Source: Hydrogenophaga sp. (GTDB taxonomy: Bacteria; Pseudomonadota; Gammaproteobacteria; Burkholderiales; Burkholderiaceae_C). From it: a DNA stretch of 64,000 nt. The stretch lies in contig JAGKSX010000004.1 in NCBI GenBank assembly GCA_018993155.1, positions 1 through 64,000 on the forward strand, given 5' to 3'. Under the pieces are notes generated by a model. The model was given only the letters and a program-made list of their open reading frames with translations, had not been told where the DNA came from and did not search any database. Of the stretch, positions 1 through 9,068 are shown piece after piece (position 1 is the first letter of the stretch; the number at the start of each line of letters is the position of its first letter). Made by a program: the position numbers and the translations under genes.

Positions 1-340
1 GGGGGGGGGGGGCCCGGGCCGGCGGGGGGCGCCGGGGCCCCGCCCGGGGGGGGGCCGAAAGCCCGCCAAGGGGGTGCCCAACGTGGCCTGCGGCGACCCC
101 CCCAGGGGGGGGGACACGCACATCTCCCGCGGGAGCACCCGCCCCGGCCGGGCGCGGGGCAAGCCGCCGCTGGCGGTGGAGCTGCAGCTGATGAAGCGCG
201 TGCCGCCCGCCTACGCGGTGGACTCGCACCACTGGCTGATCCTGCACGGGCGCTACGTGTGCCAGGCGCGCAAGCCGCTGTGCCCGCGCTGCGCGGTGAT
301 CGCCTGCTGCGATTTCAGGGAAAAGACCCTCGTTCTCTGA
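1..340 (+). CDS. nth: Endonuclease III, C-terminal part (5' end missing, sequence degraded)
   Basis: DNA glycosylase/AP lyase of base excision repair; only the C-terminal part lies in the window. The frame from about 74 onward carries VDSHHWLILHGRYVC and the iron-sulfur ligand pattern C-x6-C-x2-C-x5-C (CQARKPLCPRCAVIACC), which is diagnostic of the Nth [4Fe-4S] loop. The catalytic Asp region survives as GDTHI. Before about base 160 the family pattern (NVAFGDPT.AVDTHIFRV) is still recognisable in frame but is peppered with changes to G or C, and bases 1-60 are almost pure G/C runs. This looks like a low-quality contig end rather than a diverged gene. The true start lies outside the window. Confidence 0.85.
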   Translation, partial: GGGGPGRRGAPGPRPGGGRKPAKGVPNVACGDPPRGGDTHISRGSTRPGRARGKPPLAVELQLMKRVPPAYAVDSHHWLILHGRYVCQARKPLCPRCAVIACCDFREKTLVL

Positions 341-459
341 GCCGCCCGCTCGGGCGCACTGCCGTCCAGGCGTGCTGAATGTCACGTTCGTCGCCAGGGT
401 CGAGGCGCACACCTTTGGTGCATCTAGGATGAACTCTTTCCATCCAGGGGAATATCAGA

Positions 460-1272
460 ATGAAATCATTGTTTGCGCGCAGCGTGCTGGCCCTGTCGCT
501 GTGCGCGGGATCGGCCCAGGCCAAAGACCTCATCCTCGCCATCAGCGAAGGCACGTCCGGCGGCACCGACCATGCGCGCGTGATCGCCAAGTACCAGGGC
601 CTGGCCGATGCCATCGGCAAGAGCATCAACCAGAAGGTGAACGTGGTGTTCATCCGCGAGTTCTCCTCGCTCGAAGAGGGCATGAAGGAGCGGCGCTTCG
701 CCCTGGCCATGGCGCGGCCGAGCGACTTCCCGGCCCGGGGCATGCGCGACTACGGCTACCGCTATGTGGCCTCGGCCAAGCCCGACGGGCAGTGCCTGAT
801 CGTCGTGCCCAAGGAATCGGCGTACAGGACGGTGGCCGACATCAAGGGCAAGCGTCTGGTGCTGCCCGAGCCGGCGGCCTACATGGCCAAGTTCTGCGCT
901 TCGGCCCTGCGCGACGCGGGCATCGACATCGGCAAGGAGAACGTGCAGCGCGTGCGCGAACAGGGCGCGGTGCCGTTCTACCTCACCAACAAGTTCGCCG
1001 ACGTGGGCGGCGTGGCCTCGTACTCGGGGGTGGCCAAGTCGCTGGACAAGAGCGGCCACCGCGTGCTGCACACCAGCGTGTCGCAGCCCTACTTTCCGCT
1101 GATCGTGGACCGCGATTTCACCCCGGCCCAGATCGACGCCATGCAGAAGGCCCTGATCGCCCTGCCTGACAACGAAGCCGGGCAGGCGGTGCTCAAAAGC
1201 GTGGGCATCCAGGCCTTCGACACCAGCACCGAGAAGAAGCTGCGCGAGCTGCTGGGCTGGCTCGGGCTGTAG
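460..1272 (+). CDS. PhnD-type phosphate/phosphonate ABC substrate-binding protein
   Basis: 270 residues with a Sec signal peptide (basic MKSLFAR, hydrophobic core, cleavage after about AQA, residue 21). The mature part is a periplasmic binding fold of the PhnD/PF12974 type: an N-terminal strand LILAIS, a RFALAMARPSDF segment matching the family's ligand-loop region, and the hinge phrase IVVPKESAYRTVADIKGKRL. Such proteins bind phosphate, phosphite or phosphonates, but orphan members occur and no permease or ATPase gene is adjacent, so the ligand is unknown. The start at 460 follows a weak AGGGG ribosome site. The gene is convergent with the cobalamin locus, with only 12 bases between the stop codons, so it is probably an independent unit. 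Confidence 0.75.
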   Translation: MKSLFARSVLALSLCAGSAQAKDLILAISEGTSGGTDHARVIAKYQGLADAIGKSINQKVNVVFIREFSSLEEGMKERRFALAMARPSDFPARGMRDYGYRYVASAKPDGQCLIVVPKESAYRTVADIKGKRLVLPEPAAYMAKFCASALRDAGIDIGKENVQRVREQGAVPFYLTNKFADVGGVASYSGVAKSLDKSGHRVLHTSVSQPYFPLIVDRDFTPAQIDAMQKALIALPDNEAGQAVLKSVGIQAFDTSTEKKLRELLGWLGL

Positions 1273-1284
1273 GCGCTCCTCCGA

Positions 1285-1836
1285 TCAGAGTTCGACCGTC
1301 ACCCACCCGCCCGGCTCGGGCGCGTCCTTGGGCCACTCGGCCGCTTCGCGGATATGCACACCCTGGGCCAGGATGTGCCGCACCGCGCGGATCACGCCGG
1401 CGTGGGTGATCCAGAGCACGTCGGTGCTGGTCGCGGGCCGCAGCTCGCCCAGCGCGGCGGCCACGCGGTAGAGCAGCATCTGCGTGCTCTCGACACCGCC
1501 GAAGCGGTGGTGCGCGAAGTCGGCCATCCAGGCGTCGAAGGCCTCGGGTGGCACGGCGTCCCAGCGCTGCAACTCCCAGACACCGAAGTCCATTTCGTTG
1601 AGCCGCGTGTCGATGCGCGCGGCGCCCAGGTCGCTGCGCTCGGCCTGCAGCGCGGCCGCGAGCTGCTGCGCGCGCAACAGGCCCGACACCCACACCGGCG
1701 TGCCCGGCGGCAGCAAGGGCGAGACTGCCATGGCCGCTTCCCGCGTGAGCGCGGCATGGGCCGGCACGTCGCTCGACCCATAACACAGGCCCGGGCCCAG
1801 CATCACCGGGGCATGCCGCAGCAGCCAGAGTTTCAT
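1285..1836 (-). CDS. cobC: Histidine phosphatase, probable alpha-ribazole phosphatase
   Basis: 183-residue histidine phosphatase (phosphoglycerate mutase-like). LLRHAP at residues 5-10 holds the phospho-accepting His, NEMDFGVWE near residue 80 supplies the acidic residue, and WITHAG near 142 carries the second catalytic His. Its start overlaps the cobS stop by four bases (ATGA) and it is the last gene of the long minus-strand cobalamin run. That placement suggests removal of the phosphate from alpha-ribazole-5'-phosphate or adenosylcobalamin-5'-phosphate. The family is broad, so the substrate assignment rests on context. Confidence 0.8.
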   Translation of the reverse strand: MKLWLLRHAPVMLGPGLCYGSSDVPAHAALTREAAMAVSPLLPPGTPVWVSGLLRAQQLAAALQAERSDLGAARIDTRLNEMDFGVWELQRWDAVPPEAFDAWMADFAHHRFGGVESTQMLLYRVAAALGELRPATSTDVLWITHAGVIRAVRHILAQGVHIREAAEWPKDAPEPGGWVTVEL

Positions 1837-2645
1837 GCGAGCACCGGCAGCGCCAAGGCCAGCCCCAGGTAGAACAACAGCTCGCCCACCTGCTGCGTGG
1901 CGCCCAGGCCATCGCCGGTGAAGCCCTGCAGGCGGCGCTGCAGCAGGCGCCACATCCAGACCAGCCCAACCAAGGACCCCAGCACGCCAGGCCCCCAGGG
2001 TGCCCCTGGCAGCAGCCACCACGCCAGCACCATCGCCAGCGCCCACCAGACCAGGCCGGCGATCAGGCCGGCGTTGGACAGGCTCTCGGCCAGCGGCTTG
2101 CTCTTGGACTGCGGCGTGTCCCCCACGTGCGGCAGCGTGCGGATCACGAACAGGGGCAAGGTCCGCGAGGTGACGTGCGCGGCGAACAGCGCCACCACCG
2201 CCAGCCACCCGCTGCCCTGCGCCAGCAGCACGAGCAGCGCCACCTTGGTGAGCAGCACCAGCACCAGCGCGATGGCGCCGTAGCTGCCGATGCGCGAGTC
2301 CTTCATGATCTCCAGCGCGCGCTCGCGCTGCGCGCTGCCGCCCAGGCCGTCGGCCAGGTCCGCCAGGCCGTCTTCGTGGAAGGCGCCGGTGAGCATCACG
2401 CTGAACACGGTGCTGAGCACCACCGCCACCCACAGCGCGGCAGGCACCGGCGGCAGCAGCGCGAGCAGGCCCCACAGCACCGCCGCCGTGAGCCCGCCCA
2501 CCACCCAGCCCACGCCGGGAAAATGCGCCGCGCTCGCGCGCAGCATGGCCGGGCTGAAGCCCACCCAGGCGGCCAGCCGCCCCGTCACCGGGATGCGGGT
2601 GAAGAACTGGAGGGCCAGCAGGAAGTGGCGGGCGAACGTGGTCAT
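1833..2645 (-). CDS. cobS: Adenosylcobinamide-GDP ribazoletransferase
   Basis: 270-residue integral membrane enzyme that joins adenosylcobinamide-GDP to alpha-ribazole (phosphate), the last step of nucleotide loop assembly. The family signature FHEDGLADLADGLGG lies near residues 88-102 and is followed by ALEIMKDSRIGSYG, the conserved metal/substrate motif. Several hydrophobic helices follow, and GFTGDGLGATQQ near the C terminus is a second conserved CobS block. Length is normal. One base separates its start from the cobT stop, and it overlaps cobC downstream, indicating translational coupling. Confidence 0.95.
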   Translation of the reverse strand: MTTFARHFLLALQFFTRIPVTGRLAAWVGFSPAMLRASAAHFPGVGWVVGGLTAAVLWGLLALLPPVPAALWVAVVLSTVFSVMLTGAFHEDGLADLADGLGGSAQRERALEIMKDSRIGSYGAIALVLVLLTKVALLVLLAQGSGWLAVVALFAAHVTSRTLPLFVIRTLPHVGDTPQSKSKPLAESLSNAGLIAGLVWWALAMVLAWWLLPGAPWGPGVLGSLVGLVWMWRLLQRRLQGFTGDGLGATQQVGELLFYLGLALALPVLA

Positions 2646-2646
2646 G

Positions 2647-3693
2647 TCAGTGGCGCGCGGGGGTGGCCTCGTCCTGGCGCGACACGCCGGCCGATTCGAA
2701 GCTGGCCATCTCGCGCAGCAGCGCGCAGGCGCTCACCAGCAGGGGCCAGGCCAGCGCGGCGCCCGAGCCTTCGCCCAGGCGCAGGCCCAGGTCGAGCAGC
2801 GGCACGGCCTTGAGGTGCGCGAGCATCAGCGCGTGGCCGCGCTCGCCCGAGCAGTGCGCAAACACGCAGCGCTGCAGCACGTGGGGTTGCAGGTGCGCGG
2901 CCACCAGCACGGCGGCGGTGGCAATGAAGCCATCGACCAGGATCACGCGCCGTTCTTCGGCCGCCTGCAGCACCGCGCCGGTGAGCGTGGCGATCTCGAA
3001 ACCGCCGAAGGCGGCCAGCGCGTCCAGCGGCGCGGTGGCCTCGGCATGGCGCGCCAGCACTTCGCGCAGGATGCCGATCTTGCGCTGCACCGCCGCCGCG
3101 TCCAGGCCGGTGCCGGCGCCGGTGACGTCGGCCACATCCAGCCCGGCCAGGCGCGCCAGCAGCATCGACGCCGACGAGGTGTTGCCGATGCCCATTTCGC
3201 CCAGCAGCAGCGCGTTGCCCGGCAGGCCGCGCAGCACCTCGCGCCCGTTCTCGATGGCTTGCGCGCATTGGGCCGCGCTCATGGCGGGGCCGTCGAGCGC
3301 GTCGGCCGTGCCGGGCGCGACCTTGCGGATGAACAGGCCTTCGCGCGCCGCGAAGTCGTGCCGCACGCCGCAGTCCACCACGTTCAGGCCGATGCCGTGC
3401 TGGCGCGCCAGCACGCTCACCGCCGCGCCACCGGCGAGGAAGTTCTCGACCATCTGCCAGGTCACGTCGCTCGGAAAGGCCGACACGCCGCGCGCGGCCA
3501 GGCCGTGGTCGGCCGCGCACACCAGCATCTGCGGCGCGCGCAGCTCGGGCCGCTCGGTGCCCAGGATCAGGCCGATGCGCTGCGCCAGGGTTTCCAGGCG
3601 GCCCAGCGAGCCCACGGGTTTGGTCTTGCTGTCCAGCGCGCGCTGCAGCGCTTGAGCGAGCTCGGGTTGGGTGATGTCGGTGAGGGGATTCAT
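2647..3693 (-). CDS. cobT: Nicotinate-nucleotide--dimethylbenzimidazole phosphoribosyltransferase
   Basis: 348 residues, normal for CobT. It activates 5,6-dimethylbenzimidazole to alpha-ribazole-5'-phosphate with nicotinate mononucleotide as donor. Conserved landmarks are KPVGSLGRLE near the N terminus, CAADHG, the loop LGEMGIGNTSSAS, and RLGEGSGA near the C terminus, which holds the catalytic Glu. The start at 3693 is chosen because MNPLTDITQPELAQAL begins right after the cobQ stop with a one-base gap; longer upstream versions would run far into cobQ. It sits in the order cobQ-cobT-cobS-cobC. Confidence 0.95.
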   Translation of the reverse strand: MNPLTDITQPELAQALQRALDSKTKPVGSLGRLETLAQRIGLILGTERPELRAPQMLVCAADHGLAARGVSAFPSDVTWQMVENFLAGGAAVSVLARQHGIGLNVVDCGVRHDFAAREGLFIRKVAPGTADALDGPAMSAAQCAQAIENGREVLRGLPGNALLLGEMGIGNTSSASMLLARLAGLDVADVTGAGTGLDAAAVQRKIGILREVLARHAEATAPLDALAAFGGFEIATLTGAVLQAAEERRVILVDGFIATAAVLVAAHLQPHVLQRCVFAHCSGERGHALMLAHLKAVPLLDLGLRLGEGSGAALAWPLLVSACALLREMASFESAGVSRQDEATPARH

Positions 3694-3694
3694 G

Positions 3695-5230
3695 TCAGTT
3701 CCCGATGAGTTGGTCGAGCACGCGAGGCTCGATGTGGGTGGCAAGGAAATCGGCCAGGCCGTCGAACACGGTCTCCAGCGTGGGCGCGGTGGCACCGAAC
3801 AGCGCGTGCAGCACGCGCGGGTCTTCGAACAGGCCGTGCAGGTAGACGCCGAGCACGTTGCCCTGCGCGTTCTGCCAACCCAGGCCGGCGGGCAGCGCCT
3901 CGCGCGCCAGGTCGCCGGCGGCGGCCATGGCCGCGTGCGGCAGCGTCTGGCCGTGGTGGATCTCGTAGCCCGCTGCGTCCACATCCGAGAGCGCGGCCCA
4001 CACCCCGGTGAGGCGGCCGAAGCGGGCCTGCGTGTGTCGCACGGTCTTCTGCGGCTCGAACTGCGTCACCAGCGGCAGCAAGCCCAGGCCGGGCGCATTG
4101 CCGTCGATGCCATGCGTGTCGATCAGCGCCTCGCCCAGCATCTGCAGGCCGCCGCACACCCCCAGCACCGCCCCGCCCCGCGCGGCATGCGCGGCGATGG
4201 CACGGTCCAGCCCTTGCGACCGCAGCCAGGCGAGATCGGATGCGGTGGCCTTGCTGCCGGGCAGCACGATCCAGTCGGCCCCGGCGCAATCGGCCGGGGC
4301 GCGCGCCCACACCAGGCGCACGCCAGGCACGTTCTTGAGCGGCTGGAATTCGTCGAGGTTGCTGATGCGCGGGTAGGCGATCACCGCGATCGTTTTGTGG
4401 ACGGCGCCCGAGGCGCGCGTGCGGTCGTCGAACACACCGTCTTCTTCCGGCAGGCCGTGCTGCCACCACATCGGCAGCACCGCCACCGTGGGCACGCCGG
4501 TCAGTTCCTCCAGCTGTTGCGGCGCGGGCGCCAGCAGGCTGGCGTCGCCCCGGAACTTGTTGAGCACGAAGCCGTGGATGAGCGCGCGCTCCTCGGGTGG
4601 CAGCAAGGCCCAGGTGCCGTAGAGGTGGGCGAAAGCGCCGCCCCGGTCGATGTCGGTCACGAGCAGGCAGCGCGCCTGCGCGTGCAGGGCCACGCGCATG
4701 TTCACGATGTCGCTGGCGTGCAGGTTGATCTCGGCCGGCGAGCCCGCGCCTTCGATCACCACCACGTCGTTCTCCTCGCGCAGCGCATCGAGCGCGGCGG
4801 CGATCTGCGGCCACACATGCAGGCTGCGCCCGCGCCAGGGCATGCCGGACAGGGCTTCGTTCACCTGCCCCAGCAGCACCACCTGACTGCGTGTGTCGGC
4901 CTCGGGCTTGAGCAGCAGCGGGTTCATGCGCACCTCGGGCTCGGCGCGCGCGGCGAGGGCCTGAAAATACTGCGCCGAACCGATCTCCCCGCCAAGCCCC
5001 CGATTTTCCGCCGGGCCGCCCCAAGGAAAATCAGCCCCCTCGGGGGGCAGCGACCCGCGCGAGCGGTGGAGCGTGGGGGCAACAACCCGGGCGTTGTTGC
5101 TCATGTTCTGCGCCTTGAACGGCGCCACCCTCAGGCCCTGGCGCGCGTAGTGACGGCACAGGGCGGTGGTGAGCCAGCTCTTGCCCGCGCCGCTGGTCGT
5201 GCCCAGCACCATCACGCAACGCGCCGTCAT
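3695..5230 (-). CDS. cobQ: Adenosylcobyric acid synthase with a 28-residue repeat-derived insertion
   Basis: 511-residue glutamine-dependent amidase that amidates positions b, d, e and g of adenosylcobyrinic acid a,c-diamide. The N-terminal P-loop GTTSGAGKS and KAQNMSNNARVV mark the synthetase domain. The C-terminal class I glutaminase domain has the nucleophile in GVCGGLQMLG and the His in YLHGLF. Between NARVVA and GGEIGSAQ, which are normally adjacent, lie 28 extra residues rich in P, G and R. They are encoded by a hairpin-forming GC-rich repeat (4994-5077). The frame is kept and downstream motifs are intact, so activity may survive. The start overlaps the upstream aminotransferase stop (ATGA). 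Confidence 0.92.
   Translation of the reverse strand: MTARCVMVLGTTSGAGKSWLTTALCRHYARQGLRVAPFKAQNMSNNARVVAPTLHRSRGSLPPEGADFPWGGPAENRGLGGEIGSAQYFQALAARAEPEVRMNPLLLKPEADTRSQVVLLGQVNEALSGMPWRGRSLHVWPQIAAALDALREENDVVVIEGAGSPAEINLHASDIVNMRVALHAQARCLLVTDIDRGGAFAHLYGTWALLPPEERALIHGFVLNKFRGDASLLAPAPQQLEELTGVPTVAVLPMWWQHGLPEEDGVFDDRTRASGAVHKTIAVIAYPRISNLDEFQPLKNVPGVRLVWARAPADCAGADWIVLPGSKATASDLAWLRSQGLDRAIAAHAARGGAVLGVCGGLQMLGEALIDTHGIDGNAPGLGLLPLVTQFEPQKTVRHTQARFGRLTGVWAALSDVDAAGYEIHHGQTLPHAAMAAAGDLAREALPAGLGWQNAQGNVLGVYLHGLFEDPRVLHALFGATAPTLETVFDGLADFLATHIEPRVLDQLIGN
4994..5077 (-). repeat. GC-rich hairpin repeat inserted in frame in cobQ
   Basis: 84 bases encode the 28 residues that interrupt the conserved NARVVA/GGEIG junction of CobQ. 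On the coding strand the segment contains the hairpin GCCCCC-CGA-GGGGGC and a second inverted repeat GATTTTCC/GGAAAATC flanking a G/C core. Similar GC-rich small repeats are common in Comamonadaceae intergenic regions (known generally; copy number here cannot be counted). The length is a multiple of three and no stop is introduced. Confidence 0.7.
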
Positions 5231-6219
5231 GCCACGCGCTCCTCTTGCGCCGCCAGGGCCGCGCGCAAGGCCGCCTGCGCCTCGGGTGGCTGGGCACTCA
5301 GGCGCCATTGGCCGGGCAGGCCGAACGAGTTGGCATCGCGCAGCTTGATGCCTTGCGAGCGCAGGGACGGGGCGTCGAGTGTCTGCGGTGGCTCGGCACA
5401 GAAATAAGGTGCGTCGCTGGCTTGCACGGCCCACCCCAGGCTGGCCAGCAAGGCCCGCAGGTCGCCCGTCCAACGGGCCAATGTGGGCCGGGTCTGCGCC
5501 ACCCAGGCCTGCGCGTCGGGTGATGTCCAGGCTTCGAGCAGGGCCACGCCGTGCGCGCCGAGCGGCCACGAAGGCGCAAGCCGATCGAGCGAGCGCGCCA
5601 TGTTTTCCCCGCCCACCGGGGCGATGGCGTAGCTGCCGCGCACCCCCGTGAGGCCCAGCGCCTTGTTGGGGGTCCAGAGCTGCCAGACCCGGTCCAGGGC
5701 CGCCGGGTCGAGGCTGCCCTGCCCGCTCAGGCGCAGGGGGTCGTAGGCGCGGTCCAGCACGACCGTGGCAGCGCCCGACGCCGCCACGGCGCGCGCCCGG
5801 GGCTCGGCCTGGCCCAGCGGGCTGGCCGGCTCGCACAGCCAGGCCAGATCGGCCTGGGCCGGGTCCGGCGTGCGCTCCAGCCGCCAGGCACTGGCCGCGC
5901 GGGCGTAGTCGCCGTAGGCCAGCGCGGGCAGCCAGACGCGCCGGCCGCCTTCGCGCGCCACCCAGGCGGTGATGCGGCCGATGAATTCGCTGGCGCTGCC
6001 GGCGATCACGATGCGCTCGACCGCCACCGCGTGGAAGGCCGCGAGCGATGCGCGCAAGGCGGTGTAGGCCGGGTCGGGGTAGTGCCGCGCATCGGCCCGC
6101 AGCACCCTGGCCTGCGCGGAGGGACAGGGCCCGCAGGCGTTGGCGTTGGTGGAGAAGTCCCAGGTCGGCACGCCCAGCGCGTCGGGGCCTCCGTGGAAAG
6201 TCGACTGTGCGTGCGTCAT
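5227..6219 (-). CDS. cobD: Threonine-phosphate decarboxylase-like PLP aminotransferase
   Basis: 330-residue fold-type I PLP enzyme related to histidinol-phosphate aminotransferase. In B12 synthesis this family (CobD of Salmonella, CobC of Paracoccus/Pseudomonas nomenclature) makes (R)-1-amino-2-propanol-O-phosphate from threonine phosphate. WDFSTNANACGP matches the family's N-terminal substrate loop, VVLDRAYDPL holds the PLP-contacting Asp and Tyr, and WTPNKALGLTGVRG carries the Schiff-base Lys. The start at 6219 overlaps the cbiB stop by four bases and its own stop overlaps the cobQ start. The position next to cbiB, its pathway partner, strongly supports the role. Confidence 0.85.
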   Translation of the reverse strand: MTHAQSTFHGGPDALGVPTWDFSTNANACGPCPSAQARVLRADARHYPDPAYTALRASLAAFHAVAVERIVIAGSASEFIGRITAWVAREGGRRVWLPALAYGDYARAASAWRLERTPDPAQADLAWLCEPASPLGQAEPRARAVAASGAATVVLDRAYDPLRLSGQGSLDPAALDRVWQLWTPNKALGLTGVRGSYAIAPVGGENMARSLDRLAPSWPLGAHGVALLEAWTSPDAQAWVAQTRPTLARWTGDLRALLASLGWAVQASDAPYFCAEPPQTLDAPSLRSQGIKLRDANSFGLPGQWRLSAQPPEAQAALRAALAAQEERVA

Positions 6220-7184
6220 GCGGTGTTCCCCCAGGCGAACGTGGCCCACAACACGGCCGCGGCTGCCAATGCTTGTACCACCCCGCCCGCCAGTTGCAGG
6301 GCCCGCGCGGTATCGGTGGCCTGCGGGCTGCGGCCCTCGGCATTCAATGTATAGATACCCGGTTTGCCCAGGCGCACATTCAGCGCGAGCGCCATCGCGG
6401 CCATGGGCCAGCCGCTGTTGGGCGACGGTGTGCGGCGCGCCTGCGCCGGCAGCGCGCGCCAGCCCCGGAAAGCGCCCAGAAAACCCAGCAGGACCCCGGT
6501 GAGGCGCGCGGGCAACCACGAGAGCGCATCGTCGGCGCGCGCCGCCCATTTGCCGGCCCAGGTCCAGTCGCGGCCCTGGCGCTCGCCCCGGTAGCCCCAC
6601 ATGGCGTCGGCGGTGTTGGCGAAGCGGTAGAGCGCCGCGCCCGGCAGGCCGGCGATGGCGAACCAGAACAGCGGCGCCACCACCGAGTCGTTGAGGTTTT
6701 CGGCCAGCGATTCGATGGCGCTTTCGCGCACCTGCGCCTCGTCCAGCGCGCTCACGTCGCGGCTCACCAGCCAGCCCAGGCGCTCGCGCCCCGCCGCCAG
6801 GGAGTCGCCCAGCGCCGCTTCGACCGCGACCACCTCCTCACGCAGCATGCGCCACGCCAGCAGGGGCTTGAGCAGCAGACCCGTGACAAGGACTTGCAAC
6901 CACACCGGCCCACCGCTCACGAACCGCATCAGCGCGAAGGCAATGGCGACCACCAGCAGCGCGCCGGCCATCCAGGCCAAGGCACCGAGCACGAATGGCC
7001 GCACGGTGCCGGCGGGTGCGCCCCAGGCCGGCGCGATGCGCGGGCCCAGCACCCCGAGGTAGCGCCCCATCCCCACCACCGGGTGCCAGCGCGCGGGCGG
7101 CTCGCCCCAGCAACGGTCCACCAGCAGGGCCACCAGAATGGCCGCCGGCGCCAGAAAAGAAGGAAGGTCCATCGGGAAGCTCAT
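6216..7184 (-). CDS. cbiB: Adenosylcobinamide-phosphate synthase
   Basis: 322-residue membrane protein (CbiB/CobD of aerobic nomenclature) that attaches aminopropanol or its phosphate to adenosylcobyric acid. Landmarks are [18 protein letters not shown] at the N terminus, [12 protein letters not shown], the strongly conserved [17 protein letters not shown], and [13 protein letters not shown]. Four or more hydrophobic segments are visible. The ATG at 7184 overlaps the bioF stop (ATGA); a second in-frame ATG at 7172 is a possible alternative. The overlap physically ties the biotin genes to the lower-ligand block of the B12 genes. Confidence 0.93.
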   Translation of the reverse strand: MSFPMDLPSFLAPAAILVALLVDRCWGEPPARWHPVVGMGRYLGVLGPRIAPAWGAPAGTVRPFVLGALAWMAGALLVVAIAFALMRFVSGGPVWLQVLVTGLLLKPLLAWRMLREEVVAVEAALGDSLAAGRERLGWLVSRDVSALDEAQVRESAIESLAENLNDSVVAPLFWFAIAGLPGAALYRFANTADAMWGYRGERQGRDWTWAGKWAARADDALSWLPARLTGVLLGFLGAFRGWRALPAQARRTPSPNSGWPMAAMALALNVRLGKPGIYTLNAEGRSPQATDTARALQLAGGVVQALAAAAVLWATFAWGNTA

Positions 7185-8401
7185 GCCGGCAGCGCCGCCG
7201 TGGAGGCGGCGGCGATCCGCAGGGCGCGCAGCAGCGCGTCGATGTCCGCCGGCTGGTGCGCGGCCGAGAGCGCGATGCGCAGCCGCGCGGTGCCTGCGGG
7301 CACGGTGGGCGGGCGGATCGCGGGCACCCACAGCCCTTGTTCGCGCAGCACGGCCATCACGGCCAGTGCGGCGGCGTTGTCGCCGATCACCAGCGGCTGG
7401 ATCGCGGTGGCCGAGGGCATCAGGGCCCAGCCGGCCGCGTCGAGCACGGCATCGGCCCCCGGTGCCAGGCCTTCGCGCAACTGCGCGATGAGCGCCTGCA
7501 GATGCCGCCGGCGGCGTTCGCCGTCGGGCCCGAGCACGCAGCGCAGGCCGGCGCGCACCGCCTCGGCCAGCAGCGCGGGCGCGGCCGTGGCGTAGGTGTA
7601 GCTGCGGGTCTTCTGCAGCAGCCACTCCACCAGGCGATCGGGGCCGGCCACGAAAGCACCGGCCACGCCCAGGGCCTTGCCCAGCGTGGCCATGTAGAGC
7701 ACCCGCGGCGAGGCCTGCGGGCCGGTCAGTTCCGCAGCGGCCAGGGCGCCGCGCCCTTGTGGCCCGAGCACGCCGAAGCCGTGTGCGTCGTCCAGCAGCA
7801 GCAAGGCGTCGTGCCGTTCGCACAGCGCGTGCAACGCCGCGATGTCGGCGACGTCGCCGTCCATGCTGAACACCGCGTCGCTGATGACCAGCTTGCGCCG
7901 CGCCGGGCTGGCTGCCAGCAGCGCGTCGAGCCGCGCCAGATCGGCATGGGGGTAGCGGTGCACCGTGGCGCGAGACAGGCGCGCGCCGTCAATCAGGCAG
8001 GCGTGGTTCAGCGCGTCCGAAAACAGGGCATCGCCCTCGCCCACCAGGGCCGGCACGATGCTGGCGTTGGTGGCGTAGCCGGCGTAGAAATAGAGCGCGC
8101 GCGGCAGGCCCACGGCCTGGGCGAGTTCGCGCTCCAGCGCCGCGTTGGCCGCGCTGTGGCCGCTGACCATGGGCGAGGCACCGGACCCCACGCCGTAGCG
8201 GTCCACGGCGGCGTGCACCGCTTCGCGCAAGAGCGGGTCCTGCGCCAGACCGAGGTAGTCGTTGCTGCAGAAGGCCAGCAGCGATTCCCCATCGACGCAC
8301 AGCCGCGCGCCCTGCTGCGGCACCACCTCGCGGCGGCGGCGGCGCAGCGACTGCGCGTCCAGCGCGGCCAGGCGCTCGTCGAATTCATCCAACCAGGTCA
8401 T
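7181..8401 (-). CDS. bioF: 8-amino-7-oxononanoate synthase
   Basis: 406-residue PLP enzyme condensing pimeloyl-ACP/CoA with alanine in biotin synthesis. [55 protein letters not shown] (Asp binding the PLP nitrogen) and [12 protein letters not shown] (Schiff-base Lys) are all present. The start [11 protein letters not shown] at 8401 matches typical BioF N termini; it overlaps bioD by 17 bases. A longer version from 8425 is possible but adds atypical residues. Confidence 0.94.
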   Translation of the reverse strand: MTWLDEFDERLAALDAQSLRRRRREVVPQQGARLCVDGESLLAFCSNDYLGLAQDPLLREAVHAAVDRYGVGSGASPMVSGHSAANAALERELAQAVGLPRALYFYAGYATNASIVPALVGEGDALFSDALNHACLIDGARLSRATVHRYPHADLARLDALLAASPARRKLVISDAVFSMDGDVADIAALHALCERHDALLLLDDAHGFGVLGPQGRGALAAAELTGPQASPRVLYMATLGKALGVAGAFVAGPDRLVEWLLQKTRSYTYATAAPALLAEAVRAGLRCVLGPDGERRRRHLQALIAQLREGLAPGADAVLDAAGWALMPSATAIQPLVIGDNAAALAVMAVLREQGLWVPAIRPPTVPAGTARLRIALSAAHQPADIDALLRALRIAAASTAALPA

Positions 8402-9068
8402 GGGGCAGCTCCAGCGCAATGTCATGGGCCTTCGGGGCGGCGGCCTGCCAGGGCACGCGGCCCAGCAGCGGTGCCGGCAGCCAGCGGCGCAGCGTCTCGA
8501 TGTTCTCTTCGCGGCAAGGCATGTCGGGGTCGATGGCGTTGGCCACCCAGCCCGCCAGGATAAGGCCGTCGGCGCGGATGGCCTCGGCCGTGAGCAGCGC
8601 GTGGTTCAGGCAGCCCAGGCGCAGCCCCACCACCAGCACCACCGGCGCACCGATGGCGCGCGCGAGGTCGGCCAGGGTTTCCTCTTCGTTGACCGGCACG
8701 CGCCAGCCGCCCGCGCCTTCGACCACCACCACGTCGGCGTGCGCACGCAGCGCGCGGTGCGCGGCCAGCAGTTCGGCCACGGTCACGGTGCGGCCCGCGC
8801 GCTCGGCCGCGAGGTGGGGCGCGATGGCCTCGGGCAGGGCCACCGGGTTGTCGAGTTCGGCCGGCACCACCACCGTGGACGCCGCGCGCAAGGCCAGCAC
8901 GTCTTCGCTGACCCATTGCCCCCGGTGCTCGATCAGGCCCGCCGCCACCGGCTTCATGCCGACCACGCGGCGGTGGTGCCGCGCGAGCGTGTGCAGCAGC
9001 GCGGCGCTGACCAGGGTCTTGCCCACGCCGGTGTCGGTGCCGGTGACGAAGCAGCCGTCAAACGCCAT
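8385..9068 (-). CDS. bioD: Dethiobiotin synthetase
   Basis: 227-residue ATP-dependent enzyme that closes the ureido ring of dethiobiotin. The P-loop GTDTGVGKT (residues 8-16), MKPVAAG and [17 protein letters not shown] are the classic BioD motifs, and [17 protein letters not shown] matches the family's nucleotide-site block. The start [14 protein letters not shown] at 9068 gives the normal distance to the P-loop. It overlaps bioA upstream by 11 bases and bioF downstream by 17 bases, consistent with one translationally coupled bioBADF unit. Confidence 0.95.
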   Translation of the reverse strand: MAFDGCFVTGTDTGVGKTLVSAALLHTLARHHRRVVGMKPVAAGLIEHRGQWVSEDVLALRAASTVVVPAELDNPVALPEAIAPHLAAERAGRTVTVAELLAAHRALRAHADVVVVEGAGGWRVPVNEEETLADLARAIGAPVVLVVGLRLGCLNHALLTAEAIRADGLILAGWVANAIDPDMPCREENIETLRRWLPAPLLGRVPWQAAAPKAHDIALELPHDLVG

